Shown piece by piece: positions 9,260-19,678 of a DNA stretch of 64,000 bases. This DNA comes from Alteromonas hispanica (GTDB lineage Bacteria; Pseudomonadota; Gammaproteobacteria; Enterobacterales; Alteromonadaceae), in the NCBI RefSeq assembly GCF_010500915.1, contig NZ_JAAAWP010000012.1:22834-86833 (forward strand), in the 5' to 3' direction. How positions within the stretch are numbered: position 1 is the first letter of the stretch; each line of letters begins with the position of its first letter. The position numbers and the translations under genes were made by a program. The notes beneath the pieces were generated by a model. That model was not told where the DNA came from. It ran no database searches and was given only the letters and a program-made list of their open reading frames with translations.

Positions 9260-10636
9260 ATGGATTGGATGTCAGTCATCCCCCCTATTGTGGCTATTGC
9301 CGTTGTTTTTTGGAAAAAAGAAGTCATTCTTGCATTGGCACTTGCTGTGCTGTGCGCTGAAGCGCTAATACTCGTTAATACCAGTATTACAGAGAGCTAC
9401 CTTGCTCCCATTAATGCTATTGAAAGAGTAGTAGGCACCGCCTCGAGTCCGGGTAATACCAGAGTATTACTTTTCTCAGTATTAGTTGGCGCGCTGTTAG
9501 CTTTTATACGCGATTCGGGTGGAGTAACCGCCACGGTAAATTTTTTGGTAGGGAAAGGCGTGGCAAAAACACGCAAGCAAGTTGGCGGACTTACTATGTT
9601 TACCGGCATTGCAGTCTTTATAGAGTCTAATTTAAGCGTATTAACCGCCGGTATTTTCGCCCGAGGTTTATACGATAGATTTGGCATGAGCCGAGCGCGG
9701 TTAGCCTATATTATCGATTCAACAAGTGCCCCTGTCTGTATTTTAATTTTACTCAATGGCTGGGGGGCATTCATTTTAAGCCTGCTCGACGCCTACGAAC
9801 TGCCCGCCTCTTCTGCTTCTATTTTGTGGGGCAGCGTAGTATTTAATTTCTATGCTATTTTCACCTTGCTCATTGTGGCTTACACCATATCGGCCGACAA
9901 GGTGCACGGTCCCATGCTTGAAGAGGAAAAGGCTCTCTCACAAACCGATGTAACGCAACAATCGGCACCTGCAACAAAAGCGCGCTTTATGATACTGCCA
10001 CTGTTGGTGATGGTGCTCAGTATGGTTGGTTTCATGTTTTGGACTGGTGATGGTGTACTTTCTCAAGGCAGTGGCAGTAAATCTGTGCTTTATGCTACTG
10101 CGTTAGCAACCGCCGTTGCTTATGGTTTATTACTTGTTCACAAACGATTTACCCATAAGGAAGCGGTAGATATTGGTTTTAAAGGAATGGGAGAACTTCT
10201 TCCACTGGTTACCATAGTGTTGCTCTCGCTTACCCTTGGCAATAGTCTTAAAGATCTGGGAACCGGTGTGTTTGTTGCCGGTATTGTAGGCGAATACCTA
10301 CCCCTTGTTTTCATTGTTCCTATGTTGTTTATTGCAGGGGCGGTTATGTCCTTCACCACAGGAACATCGTGGGGCACCTTTGCCATACTGATCCCCATAG
10401 GCGTTCCTTTAATTCAAAGCTTAGGGTTACCGCCTTCACTGGTTGTAGCAGCTATACTTGGTGGTGGTATTTTTGGCGATCATTGCTCTCCTATTTCAGA
10501 CACGACCGCAGTTTCCTCATTAGCTGCGGGGTGTGATGTGTTAACTCACGTAAAAACACAAATACCTTATGCACTTTTTGCCGGTGTACTGACACTTATT
10601 GCGTACTTTATTGCCAGCGTTATTATGCTGGGTTAA
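9260..10636 (+). CDS. NhaC-family Na+/H+ antiporter-like permease
   Basis: 458 residues from the ATG at 9260, with GGAAAG five bases upstream; a TTG at 9248 is less likely. Ten to twelve hydrophobic helices. The segments SFTTGTSWGTFAILIPIG and GGGIFGDHCSPISDTTAVSS are hallmark motifs of the NhaC antiporter family in the ion transporter superfamily. NhaC members exchange Na+ for H+, and some relatives carry amino acids or organic acids (as in lysine or malate/lactate exchangers). Its position between nagZ and ggt suggests it may import a product of wall or peptide breakdown, but that is only a contextual guess. It ends 41 bases before ggt, so the two could be one transcript. Confidence 0.8.
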   Translation: MDWMSVIPPIVAIAVVFWKKEVILALALAVLCAEALILVNTSITESYLAPINAIERVVGTASSPGNTRVLLFSVLVGALLAFIRDSGGVTATVNFLVGKGVAKTRKQVGGLTMFTGIAVFIESNLSVLTAGIFARGLYDRFGMSRARLAYIIDSTSAPVCILILLNGWGAFILSLLDAYELPASSASILWGSVVFNFYAIFTLLIVAYTISADKVHGPMLEEEKALSQTDVTQQSAPATKARFMILPLLVMVLSMVGFMFWTGDGVLSQGSGSKSVLYATALATAVAYGLLLVHKRFTHKEAVDIGFKGMGELLPLVTIVLLSLTLGNSLKDLGTGVFVAGIVGEYLPLVFIVPMLFIAGAVMSFTTGTSWGTFAILIPIGVPLIQSLGLPPSLVVAAILGGGIFGDHCSPISDTTAVSSLAAGCDVLTHVKTQIPYALFAGVLTLIAYFIASVIMLG

Positions 10637-10677
10637 CTAACGCGCGTTGATCTTCAATTAGGATACAGGAGCTCCAA

Positions 10678-12381
10678 ATGATACAAAGGATAATACTAGT
10701 AGCAGCCATTTTTCTCACTGCGAGCTGCACCTATACCGCAACTAATACCGCAACTAATAATGCCGAGCAAATCCAAAACGCAAATAAGCAGCATGCTGTA
10801 GCCATGCCAGACAGCTATAGTGCCGACGCGGCGATGGCAGTATTGCAAGAAGGTGGAAACGCAATTGACGCCGCCATTGCAGCACAATTTGTACTTGCAG
10901 TAACGTTACCCGAGGCGGGCAATATTGGTGGCGGTGGCTTCATGACCATTAAGTTTGAAGACACCACAAATTTTCTCGACTATAGAGAAATGGCTCCTGA
11001 ACGCGCTCATCGTGATATGTACCTGGATGCTAATGGCAATGTAAAACCTTATGAATCGCTATTTGGTGCTAAAGCGTCTGGTATTCCTGGCACAGTGGCA
11101 GGAATGTGGGCGGCCCATAAGAAATATGGCTCGCTAAGCTGGCAACGCTTACTTGCTCCGGCGGTACGCTTGGCAAAAGACGGTTTTATTGTTCATAGTA
11201 AGCTTGCCAACAATATTTCAAACTATATTAGCCGCACTCAAGAAAACAATATAAACAGCAACTTTGCGCAGTATTTTCAGCAAGCAAAGGCGGGAAGCCT
11301 GTTTAAACAACCTGAATTAGCGAACACGCTTCAAACAATACAAAAAGAAGGAGAGCGTGGGTTTTATGAAGGTGGTGTAGCTAACCTCATTGTAGATTTT
11401 ATGGCGCAGAATGGCGGCTTGATTAGTCACGATGACTTGGCAGCCTATAAAGCAGTGTGGCGCGATCCTCTTCAAATTAGCTGGCAAGGTTACGAGTTAG
11501 TTACTGCGCCCCCTCCTAGCTCAGGCGGTGTAGCTGTAGCACAGTGGATAGGTATGCTAGAAGCATTTACAGCCAATCGCGAACTCCCAGAGCAAAACAG
11601 CAGTGAATACATCCATATTATGTCAGAGATTGGTAAACGGGTGTTTGCCGATAGAGCGGAATATCTTGGCGACCCTGATTTTGTGAGCGTGCCGGTAACA
11701 GCGCTCACTCAGCCGCAATATATCGCCAACAGAGCAAAAGAGATTCAACCAAACAGGATTTCACCTACGCCAAATGTAAAACCTGGCTTACCTGAAAGTG
11801 AAGACACGACGCACTTTTCGATAATTGATAAGTGGGGGAATGCAATTGCCAATACTACAACCATTAACCTTACGTTCGGCAGTGGAGTGGTAGTTACAGG
11901 CGCAGGCTTTTTGTTAAACGATGAAATGGACGACTTTAGTGCCAAGCCAGGTGTACCAAACTTCTTCGGTGCCGTGGGTGGCGAAGCCAACGCCATTGAG
12001 CCGTATAAGCGCATGTTGTCGTCTATGACACCCACCCTAGTAACAAAAGACAATAGTGTGGTACTTGCAACGGGTTCACCAGGCGGAACTACCATTATAT
12101 CGTCGGTAGCACAGTCGCTTTTAAATGCTCTGCTTTACGACATGAGTGCTGACGATGCAGTTAACACCCCGCGCTTTCATCATCAGTTATTCCCTAAAGA
12201 CACAATACGAATGCATGATGGATTTAACGCTAACACAGTGCAAAAACTTAAAGGCATGGGGTATGTGATTGATAACAGAAGATTTGGCGATGTTCATCTT
12301 ATAAAGCGCACTGCTAAAGGGATTGATGCGGCCTCAGAAGCAAGTGGTCGTGGTAAAAGCATAGTGTTACCCGCCGAGTAA
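10678..12381 (+). CDS. ggt: Gamma-glutamyltransferase, lipoprotein type
   Basis: 567 residues; ATG preceded by CAGGAG. The N-terminus has a lipobox (LTASC, Cys17), so the protein is likely a periplasm-facing lipoprotein rather than a freely secreted enzyme. The proenzyme self-cleaves before the nucleophile Thr377 in EDTTHFS to give large and small subunits; other conserved parts are NIGGGGFM, PPPSSGGVA, FLLNDEMDDF, and MLSSMTPT with TGSPGGTTI. The enzyme hydrolyses or transfers gamma-glutamyl groups of glutathione and related peptides. Next to wall-sugar salvage genes it could also handle gamma-D-Glu peptides, which is inference only. Confidence 0.93.
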   Translation: MIQRIILVAAIFLTASCTYTATNTATNNAEQIQNANKQHAVAMPDSYSADAAMAVLQEGGNAIDAAIAAQFVLAVTLPEAGNIGGGGFMTIKFEDTTNFLDYREMAPERAHRDMYLDANGNVKPYESLFGAKASGIPGTVAGMWAAHKKYGSLSWQRLLAPAVRLAKDGFIVHSKLANNISNYISRTQENNINSNFAQYFQQAKAGSLFKQPELANTLQTIQKEGERGFYEGGVANLIVDFMAQNGGLISHDDLAAYKAVWRDPLQISWQGYELVTAPPPSSGGVAVAQWIGMLEAFTANRELPEQNSSEYIHIMSEIGKRVFADRAEYLGDPDFVSVPVTALTQPQYIANRAKEIQPNRISPTPNVKPGLPESEDTTHFSIIDKWGNAIANTTTINLTFGSGVVVTGAGFLLNDEMDDFSAKPGVPNFFGAVGGEANAIEPYKRMLSSMTPTLVTKDNSVVLATGSPGGTTIISSVAQSLLNALLYDMSADDAVNTPRFHHQLFPKDTIRMHDGFNANTVQKLKGMGYVIDNRRFGDVHLIKRTAKGIDAASEASGRGKSIVLPAE

Positions 12382-12397
12382 AAGCCAGGCGAAGCGC

Positions 12398-12426
12398 TTT
12401 GCCAGCAAGCCCCAAACACTGGCAAA
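12398..12426. terminator. Possible hairpin between convergent ggt and NYN genes
   Basis: TTTGCCAG at 12398-12405 pairs with CTGGCAAA at 12419-12426 around a 13-base loop. There is no strong T-run after either side, so its role as a terminator is uncertain. Confidence 0.35.
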
Positions 12427-12435
12427 TGTAAGGTT

Positions 12436-12906
12436 TTAGAGCAGCAGTGCGGTATCGATGGAAATATATTCCGATGCCGCCTTTTGCAAACTTTGTGCAG
12501 TAAGTGCCGGTACGCCGTATACCTGTACGGCTTTGCCCTTGGCTTTCAGCGCCTCAACGAGTATGTCAAAGTCTCCGTCGCCAGACACTAAAACCACCTC
12601 GTCTACGCTGTCGGCGTGCTGCAGCGCATCTACCGTAATACCCACATCCCAATCACCTTTGGCCGAGCCGTCCGCTCGCTGTATAAAAGGTTTGAGCTTT
12701 ATGTCAAAACCAATGGCTTTCAGTATATTTTGAAATTCGCGCTGCTTGATATCACCTCTGTCTATGGCATAGGCAAATGCTTTTACAATTTCACCGTTGG
12801 CGTTAATTCGCTGCCAAAAGCGATTGTAGTTAAAGTTACGCTTGTAAGCCTGACGACAGGTGTAATACACATTTTGGACATCGACTAAAATAAGAACTTT
12901 TTTCAA
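12436..12906 (-). CDS. NYN-domain (PIN-like) putative ribonuclease, LabA/DUF88 type
   Basis: 156 residues. The domain spans the whole protein: the first acidic metal site is in LILVDVQNVYYT, a second in KGDWDVGITVDA, and a third in VSGDGDFDILVEAL, the usual arrangement of metal-binding aspartates in NYN/PIN nucleases, which suggests RNA cleavage in the cytoplasm. Biological substrates of this family are mostly unknown. The start is a TTG at 12906 directly before AAAAAAGTT, with GAGTG five bases upstream; no in-frame ATG would keep the first catalytic strand. It stands alone and is convergent with ggt. Confidence 0.82.
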   Translation of the reverse strand: MKKVLILVDVQNVYYTCRQAYKRNFNYNRFWQRINANGEIVKAFAYAIDRGDIKQREFQNILKAIGFDIKLKPFIQRADGSAKGDWDVGITVDALQHADSVDEVVLVSGDGDFDILVEALKAKGKAVQVYGVPALTAQSLQKAASEYISIDTALLL

Positions 12907-13010
12907 AATACACTCAAAAAATAAACCGGATTGCCCAGTGTAACAGGTAACTGCCTACCTTCATGCTCTAATTAAGGCAGTGAAATAGATAGTGACTTTG
13001 CTCACAATCA

Positions 13011-13427
13011 TTAAGAAGCAAACAGCTGGTTTATATCTGCAAATGCTTTGAATTCTAATGCATTACCAAATGGGTCTTTGAAGAACATAGTGGCCTGCTC
13101 ACCTGGCTGACCTTTGAAACGAACATAAGGCGAGATAATAAAGTCGATGTTCGCTGCTTTAGCTTTTTCGGCTAGTGCGTTCCAATCTTCCATTTTTAGC
13201 ACCACACCAAAATGAGGAACGGGGACTGCGTGATCATCAACGCCGTTGTATGCCGGCGGTGAAGGCATTTCATTAACGCAGTGAGTTACCAACTGATGTC
13301 CGAAGAAATTCCAGTCTATCCATTGAGTATCGCTACGCCCCTTTTCACAGCCGAGAAGCTCGCCATAAAATGCATTAGCATCGTTTAGGTTCGTGACCGG
13401 TATAGCTAGGTGAAAAGGTTGTGGCAT
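13011..13427 (-). CDS. VOC superfamily (glyoxalase/dioxygenase-like) protein
   Basis: 138 residues with one complete vicinal-oxygen-chelate fold: the first strand PFHLAIPVTNLNDANAFYGELLGCE, the middle VPHFGVVL with a metal-ligand candidate His, and the last FFKDPFGNALEFKAF with a metal-ligand candidate Glu. Residue spacing suits a metal-binding VOC enzyme, but the substrate (lactoylglutathione, catechol, or other) is not readable. The ATG has AAGGA seven bases upstream. It begins 12 bases after the upstream aldehyde dehydrogenase gene ends, so both are probably on one transcript and could act on the same aldehyde-related pathway. Confidence 0.85.
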   Translation of the reverse strand: MPQPFHLAIPVTNLNDANAFYGELLGCEKGRSDTQWIDWNFFGHQLVTHCVNEMPSPPAYNGVDDHAVPVPHFGVVLKMEDWNALAEKAKAANIDFIISPYVRFKGQPGEQATMFFKDPFGNALEFKAFADINQLFAS

Positions 13428-13439
13428 AGCGAGTCCTTA

Positions 13440-14846
13440 TTATAAAAATTTCTTAAGCAGTTTGAGTTTGAATTTGGAAAACGGCGCATATCTAAAGGGC
13501 ACATCAAGTGCAAATGAGCGCTTCATCACCGTTTTTAAATGACTGAATGTATCGAAGCCTGCGCGCCCATGATAACTGCCCATTCCGCTATTGCCTACTC
13601 CGCCAAACGGAAGCTCTGGGTTTGTCATAAACAGCATAGTGTCGTTGGTACAAACGCTTCCTGAACTGGTTAAACTAATAATCCGGTCGAGTACCTCGTC
13701 GTTATCACTGAATGCATACAGAGCAAGTGGCTTTGCCCTTTCGTTGACTAAGTTAATACCGTCATCGAGTGAAGGCACGGTAATTACGGGCAAAATAGGG
13801 CCAAAAATCTCTTCCTGCATAATGGCGCTATCAAGGGATGGTTCTAGCACCAAAGTGGGCTCCATCGCTGGGCGCTCTTCATTAAAATCGCCGCCGTACA
13901 CAACGTTCGCGTTATCTAAATAACTGCGTAAGCGACTTAAGTGTCTTTGGTTAATTATGTTTCCATAATCCGGTGAAGCCAATGCCGATTTGCCGTATTG
14001 TTTTTTAAGTTCTTTTCTCAAGGCTTCTATAAGCGGCTGCTCAAAACCCTTTTCAACAATAATATAATCGGGCGCAACGCAGGTTTGCCCAGCGTTCATC
14101 CATTTTCCCCAAACAATTCGTCTGGCAGTTACTTTCAAATTGGTATTTTTGTCAACGAAACATGGACTTTTACCGCCAAGCTCTAAGGTAACTGGAGTTA
14201 AATGACGAGCGGCAGCACTCATTACCACCTTACCTACCGCTTCACCGCCAGTATAAAAAATGTGGTCCCATTTACAGGCCAGTAGCGCAGTAGACTCTTC
14301 TTTTCCACCCTCGATAACCTCGACACAAGACACATCCATATATTGAGGGATAAGCTTTGCTATTAATGCTGAGGTTTCAGCAGATAGCTCCGAAGGCTTT
14401 AATACCGCGCAATTGCCCGCGGCTAGCGCTGCAATGTAAGGCGCTAGTAATAGCTGTAATGGGTAATTCCACGCCCCAATAATTAATACCGTACCCAGTG
14501 ACTCCGGTTGCTTATAGCTTTTCCCTGGCCAGGCCACCATAGGTGTAGACACCTTACGAGGTTTTACCCACTGGTCGAGATGCTTAAGCGTATGGTCTAT
14601 ATCTGACAATAAAAAGCCCTGCTCTGCCACCATAGCTTCGGTTTCACATTTTCCTAAGTCCTGCTTGAGCGCGTCTAGTAACGCCGCTTGATTGTCTTCC
14701 AGCATACGCTTTAATGCCAACAATTGCGTTTTGCGCCAGTCGAGTGATTGCGTTTTTCCAGAGCGGTAAGCGGCGTTTAGCTTCTTAACATTGTCGATGT
14801 AACAGATACCAGGTTCGATGGCATGAAGAGTTGGTCTATTTGGCAT
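13440..14846 (-). CDS. NAD(P)-dependent aldehyde dehydrogenase, class 3/coniferyl type
   Basis: 468 residues, ATG preceded by GGAG with a 7-base gap. The family motifs are in order: the substrate and cofactor groove at IGAWNYPLQL, the general-base Glu in TLELGGKSPCFVD, the catalytic Cys in NAGQTCVAPDYI, and EEIFGPILPV. The end GMGSYHGRAGFDTFSHLK is typical of class 3 and coniferyl aldehyde dehydrogenases, which oxidise aromatic or long-chain aldehydes to acids. The basic C-terminus (KFKLKLLKKFL) might associate with the membrane. It probably shares a transcript with the VOC gene. The exact substrate is not determined. Confidence 0.9.
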   Translation of the reverse strand: MPNRPTLHAIEPGICYIDNVKKLNAAYRSGKTQSLDWRKTQLLALKRMLEDNQAALLDALKQDLGKCETEAMVAEQGFLLSDIDHTLKHLDQWVKPRKVSTPMVAWPGKSYKQPESLGTVLIIGAWNYPLQLLLAPYIAALAAGNCAVLKPSELSAETSALIAKLIPQYMDVSCVEVIEGGKEESTALLACKWDHIFYTGGEAVGKVVMSAAARHLTPVTLELGGKSPCFVDKNTNLKVTARRIVWGKWMNAGQTCVAPDYIIVEKGFEQPLIEALRKELKKQYGKSALASPDYGNIINQRHLSRLRSYLDNANVVYGGDFNEERPAMEPTLVLEPSLDSAIMQEEIFGPILPVITVPSLDDGINLVNERAKPLALYAFSDNDEVLDRIISLTSSGSVCTNDTMLFMTNPELPFGGVGNSGMGSYHGRAGFDTFSHLKTVMKRSFALDVPFRYAPFSKFKLKLLKKFL

Positions 14847-15014
14847 ATGAAGGCTCCACTGGCTTTGTCAGCTTGGAAAAATAGTGATAACTGATAATAC
14901 ATTAATAGGCATGTTCTGCGTGAACGCAACTTAATTGTTAATTAATGTTGAGGTCGGCTGATATTTGAGGTGCGAATTTAAACCAATCCGCGTAAATCTA
15001 AAAAACTGTAGATT

Positions 15015-15046
15015 AAAAAAAACCTAGCAATTGCTAGGCTTTTTAA
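15015..15046. terminator. Bidirectional terminator downstream of purA
   Basis: The palindrome CCTAGCAATTGCTAGG (15023-15038) is flanked by a run of eight A on one side and CTTTTT on the other. On the minus strand it follows the purA stop by about 30 bases and ends in a T-run. Confidence 0.85.
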
Positions 15047-15070
15047 GAACTTTGTAAGCAGAACGAGTGA

Positions 15071-16372
<1,302 letters not shown>

Positions 16373-16627
16373 TCATATGTGTAAGAAAATTAGGCGGGGA
16401 TTCTACAAAATTCTACGCAAAGGATCATCTGTTTTTCGAACAAAAATACGTCACAGAGAACAAAGTGTCTTTAAGGAACCATAGTCAAAATCGTGCTTGT
16501 CGCGTTTTACACTAACTAACCCTCTCTTTTATAAAGAGTTAGTATGTAGCTAACCACTATCTTGAAGGATTAACCTGAACAAACGGTCAGCCTTTGAAAA
16601 AACCGCTTTTTCTGCGTCAAAAATATC

Positions 16628-16810
16628 CTATGCAAAAAATAATAAAAGCAACGCCCCCATTATCACCAATACCCCACCTATTCGACGCAACTCATTACTG
16701 GGCTGTTGGCTTAATTTCTGGAGATAGTTACGCCATTTGTTAGGGAATAAGAGCGGCCCAAGCCCCTCAATAATCAATACCATGGCCAGCGCGGGTAAGA
16801 ACCATGACAT
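16628..16810 (-). CDS. DUF2065 family small membrane protein (YjeT-like)
   Basis: 60 residues with two hydrophobic helices (about 3-22 and 43-59) separated by a basic, polar loop containing PNKWRNYLQKLSQQPSNELRRIGG. This loop is the recognisable signature of DUF2065. Function unknown. In enterobacteria it sits between hflC and purA; the purA side of that order is kept here. ATG is preceded by AAAGGAGAGGC in the minus-strand sense, a strong ribosome binding site. Confidence 0.85.
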   Translation of the reverse strand: MSWFLPALAMVLIIEGLGPLLFPNKWRNYLQKLSQQPSNELRRIGGVLVIMGALLLLFFA

Positions 16811-16862
16811 AGGGCCTCTCCTTTTTGTTAGTGCGTGTTTGTAACTGCGTATCAGTTAATTG

Positions 16863-18038
16863 TTAAATCTTGCTTGAGTGCTTAGCCAGCGCGCTTAAAT
16901 CAATATATTCAGGGGTATGATATAAACCAAAGCCAAAGCGCAAGCGACTTCCTCGGTAGTCGGTAAGAATATTATGCGCCTTGAGTGCGTTAGCTAGTTG
17001 CGCTGTTTCTTCTGCACTGCCTAGTTCAAATGTGAGGAAGTGGCCGCGCCGCGTTTCATCGCTCACCACCAGCGCTTTTCTGGTGAGCTGCTGATGGTCA
17101 CAATTATCAAGCTTTGACAAAAAGTGACGCTGAATAGCCATAACATGCTTATCTATGGCCTCCACACTCAAGTTATTCTTATCAAATAATCGTAAAACTG
17201 CTCTCAACCTATACAATGCGGTAAAGTCCATGGTGGCACCAGCGAAACGCATGCCGTCGGTGCTATATTGAACTTCTCCTGAACGAGGCTTATCTAGCGT
17301 GCCGAATTCAGCAAACCAGCCTGTATATCTCGGGCGTAAGGTGCACCCGTTTGGAATGTGGGCAAAACACGCTCCTTCGCCAGCTTGTGCATACTTGTAA
17401 CTACCAGATAAGTAAAAAGCGCGCTGCTCAATATTTCGAAGGCTGGTAGTCTTTGCCATAAATCCATGGTAACCATCTATCACTATAAGGGTATCTTCGT
17501 TTTCTACGCTCTCTACAATGCCATCTAGATCTTCTACCACGTAACCTGAATTAAAAAACACGTGACTAAAAAACACTAAATTAGGCTGATGCGCCGATAT
17601 AGCGGCTTTAAATCGTTCATTGAACGAGTCGAAAGGCTGCGTAGGTACGCTCACAATATTGATATTATCGTGCTCGGCTAGGCGCGTAATTTGACGTTGA
17701 AAACTATGAAACTCACTGTCGGTAGAAACAACCGTAATAGCGTCAGAAAGGTCTAAACAACTCATAATGCGATACAGTAATTCATGTGTGTTCGATGCAA
17801 ATACAATCTGCTCGGGCAAGCTGGTGTCGATAATGCGGCTTATTTTACGTTGTAGTTCGGGTACTAATGTTTCGAAAAAATACCCCCACTTCGCGTCGAC
17901 ATAGCGCGCACTGTCGTCCCAGTATTCAATCATGGCGTCTTTGGTGCAGTCTGGCCAAAAATAATGACTGTGGCACGTATACTGTTGCTTGCCTTCATTC
18001 GCCTCAAGAAAACCGGTATAAAATTGCTGATACGCCAT
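16863..18038 (-). CDS. Aminotransferase class V-fold PLP enzyme, kynureninase-like
   Basis: 391 residues. The fold-type I PLP site is visible: an Asp in LIVIDGYHGF, and the Schiff-base lysine in YLSGSYKYAQAGEGACF. The segment GMRFAGATMDFTALYRL and the C-terminal DYRGSRLRFGFGLYHTPEYI resemble kynureninases, but the start lacks the usual kynureninase N-terminus, so the reaction may differ. No other tryptophan catabolism genes are nearby. It begins 180 bases from a divergent small gene and ends 52 bases before the DUF2065 gene. Confidence 0.8.
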   Translation of the reverse strand: MAYQQFYTGFLEANEGKQQYTCHSHYFWPDCTKDAMIEYWDDSARYVDAKWGYFFETLVPELQRKISRIIDTSLPEQIVFASNTHELLYRIMSCLDLSDAITVVSTDSEFHSFQRQITRLAEHDNINIVSVPTQPFDSFNERFKAAISAHQPNLVFFSHVFFNSGYVVEDLDGIVESVENEDTLIVIDGYHGFMAKTTSLRNIEQRAFYLSGSYKYAQAGEGACFAHIPNGCTLRPRYTGWFAEFGTLDKPRSGEVQYSTDGMRFAGATMDFTALYRLRAVLRLFDKNNLSVEAIDKHVMAIQRHFLSKLDNCDHQQLTRKALVVSDETRRGHFLTFELGSAEETAQLANALKAHNILTDYRGSRLRFGFGLYHTPEYIDLSALAKHSSKI

Positions 18039-18255
18039 AACAAATTTCTCTTTATTTAGTCACACTTACCTTAGCAAAACCCATCGTCGCTAGCATACAA
18101 ACACGAAACTAAAAGCGTTGAAGGTGTAAAATGTTTAATCCACAGTATAAAATTTTATACCTAATCGGATTTCCAACCGCAAAAAATGTGCTATAAAATT
18201 AAAGATAGGTATACGAAACAATACATTTTTAGCACAGAGCGGTAGTGAAGTAACA

Positions 18256-18687
18256 ATGCAATTTCCCCCTTATGGCAATTACTCTGTCGATATCTCTGGC
18301 AACGTGTTAGAAGTATTTGCTGTGGGCGCTTGGAATTTGAAAACAACTCAGATTTTTGTAGAGGAAATGCACTCGCTTATAAAGCGTTTTGAGGGAAAAC
18401 CTTGGGCCGCACTAATGGACGGTAGGCGCTGGGTGTTGGCAACACCAGATTGTCAGACATGCCTATCGGAAGCCATAAAAACTAACATTACTATGGGATT
18501 ATGCCGCTCTGCCTATGTATTAGACAGCGGAATGGTGAAAAAAGCGCACCTTGAGCGCACTCATCCGTCTAAACAACGAGACCTTGAGTTTCCTACATAC
18601 GAAAGACAATATTTTGAGCGGTATTTTCAGGCTCTTAATTGGCTTCACCAAGAGGGCTTTTCCCCAATAAACAGCCCTTTAAAATAG
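18256..18687 (+). CDS. Conserved hypothetical protein, possibly STAS/SpoIIAA-like fold
   Basis: 143 residues, soluble. The start ATG at 18256 follows a weak AGTGAAG. The pattern (a first strand YSVDISGNVLEVFAVGAWNL, a helix TQIFVEEMHSLIKRFEGK, then WAALMDGRRWVLATPD) resembles the SpoIIAA/STAS-like arrangement seen in many short cytoplasmic proteins of marine gammaproteobacteria. No catalytic motif is seen. It is divergent from the PLP enzyme. The fold assignment is tentative and function unknown. Confidence 0.6.
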   Translation: MQFPPYGNYSVDISGNVLEVFAVGAWNLKTTQIFVEEMHSLIKRFEGKPWAALMDGRRWVLATPDCQTCLSEAIKTNITMGLCRSAYVLDSGMVKKAHLERTHPSKQRDLEFPTYERQYFERYFQALNWLHQEGFSPINSPLK

Positions 18688-18805
18688 AGAAAACCACCCG
18701 CATGTTACCTGCAAATGAAAGCAAAACACGCAGCGCCGGCTAAAATTAGAACACTGCGTACAGAGCCAATCTACAGCACCAAGCTATAGCTATAGAAGAC
18801 GTAGG

Positions 18806-19678
18806 TTAGTAAAGCAAGCTATAGACTTTACGACGATACTCAGATTTTAACGGATCGCCATCTGGAAGCGCGTTCATCATATCCATCATGAGTTGTCTTG
18901 CGTTGCCAAAACTCAACTCTTTTTTCAATACCGTGTATAGCAGCGCAAGAGCATCTTGTGATTTATTAGCCTGATGAAGCTGAACAGCTAAATCTACCTT
19001 TGCTTGTAAATCATCTGGATTAGCTTCAACCGTCGCCTGCAGCTGACGTATCTCCGGCGTATCAGCTGCCTGTTCTGCAAGCTCAACCTTTCCATTTAAG
19101 GTTTTAAAGCGAGAGTCCTGATCCACTAGTTTTATTTCGGACAGCAACTGCTTGGCAACATCGATAGAGCCGGTTTCTATAAAACAATCAATCAGCATGT
19201 ACTTCGCATTCACGTTATCAGCGTTTAGATCAACAGCCTCTTTAGCCGCTGGTAATGCCGCTGCATAATCGCCTTGTTGAATAGCTTTACCTGCTGTTGC
19301 AAGAAGCTCATCTTCTGGATTAGGTAAATACTTCTGCAACATTTCACGAATTTGTGGCTCGCCCTGCACGCCAGCAAAGCCATCTACAGGTTGACCGTTT
19401 TGAACCACCATAACGGTAGGTAAGTTACGAATACCAAACTGAGCGGCAACTTCTTGCTGCGCCTCGCAGTCTACCTTTGCGAGTATCATATGCTGACTGT
19501 ATTCACCAGCAAGCTTTTCTAATATGGGTAGAAGGTCCTTACACGGCTCGCACCACGGGGCCCAAAAATCGATAAGCACCAGCTTCTCTTGTGATGCCTC
19601 AACTATAATTTGCTGAAAATTTTCTACTGTAATATCAACAATAGTTGCCTGTGTGTTAGCAATTATATTTTCCATCAT
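18806..19678 (-). CDS. cnoX: Thioredoxin-TPR co-chaperone, CnoX/YbbN-like
   Basis: 290 residues. Residues 1-115 form a thioredoxin domain with a complete WCEPC active site (Cys43, Cys46) and cis-proline region NLPTVMVV; residues about 118-290 form helical TPR-like repeats (DYAAALPAAKEAVDLNADNVNAKYML and later). This layout is that of YbbN/CnoX, which protects proteins from overoxidation and passes them to GroEL and DnaK. The E. coli protein lacks the second cysteine (SQHC), whereas the one here keeps both, so it may also reduce disulfides. The first of two adjacent ATGs has AAGG five bases upstream. Confidence 0.88.
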   Translation of the reverse strand: MMENIIANTQATIVDITVENFQQIIVEASQEKLVLIDFWAPWCEPCKDLLPILEKLAGEYSQHMILAKVDCEAQQEVAAQFGIRNLPTVMVVQNGQPVDGFAGVQGEPQIREMLQKYLPNPEDELLATAGKAIQQGDYAAALPAAKEAVDLNADNVNAKYMLIDCFIETGSIDVAKQLLSEIKLVDQDSRFKTLNGKVELAEQAADTPEIRQLQATVEANPDDLQAKVDLAVQLHQANKSQDALALLYTVLKKELSFGNARQLMMDMMNALPDGDPLKSEYRRKVYSLLY

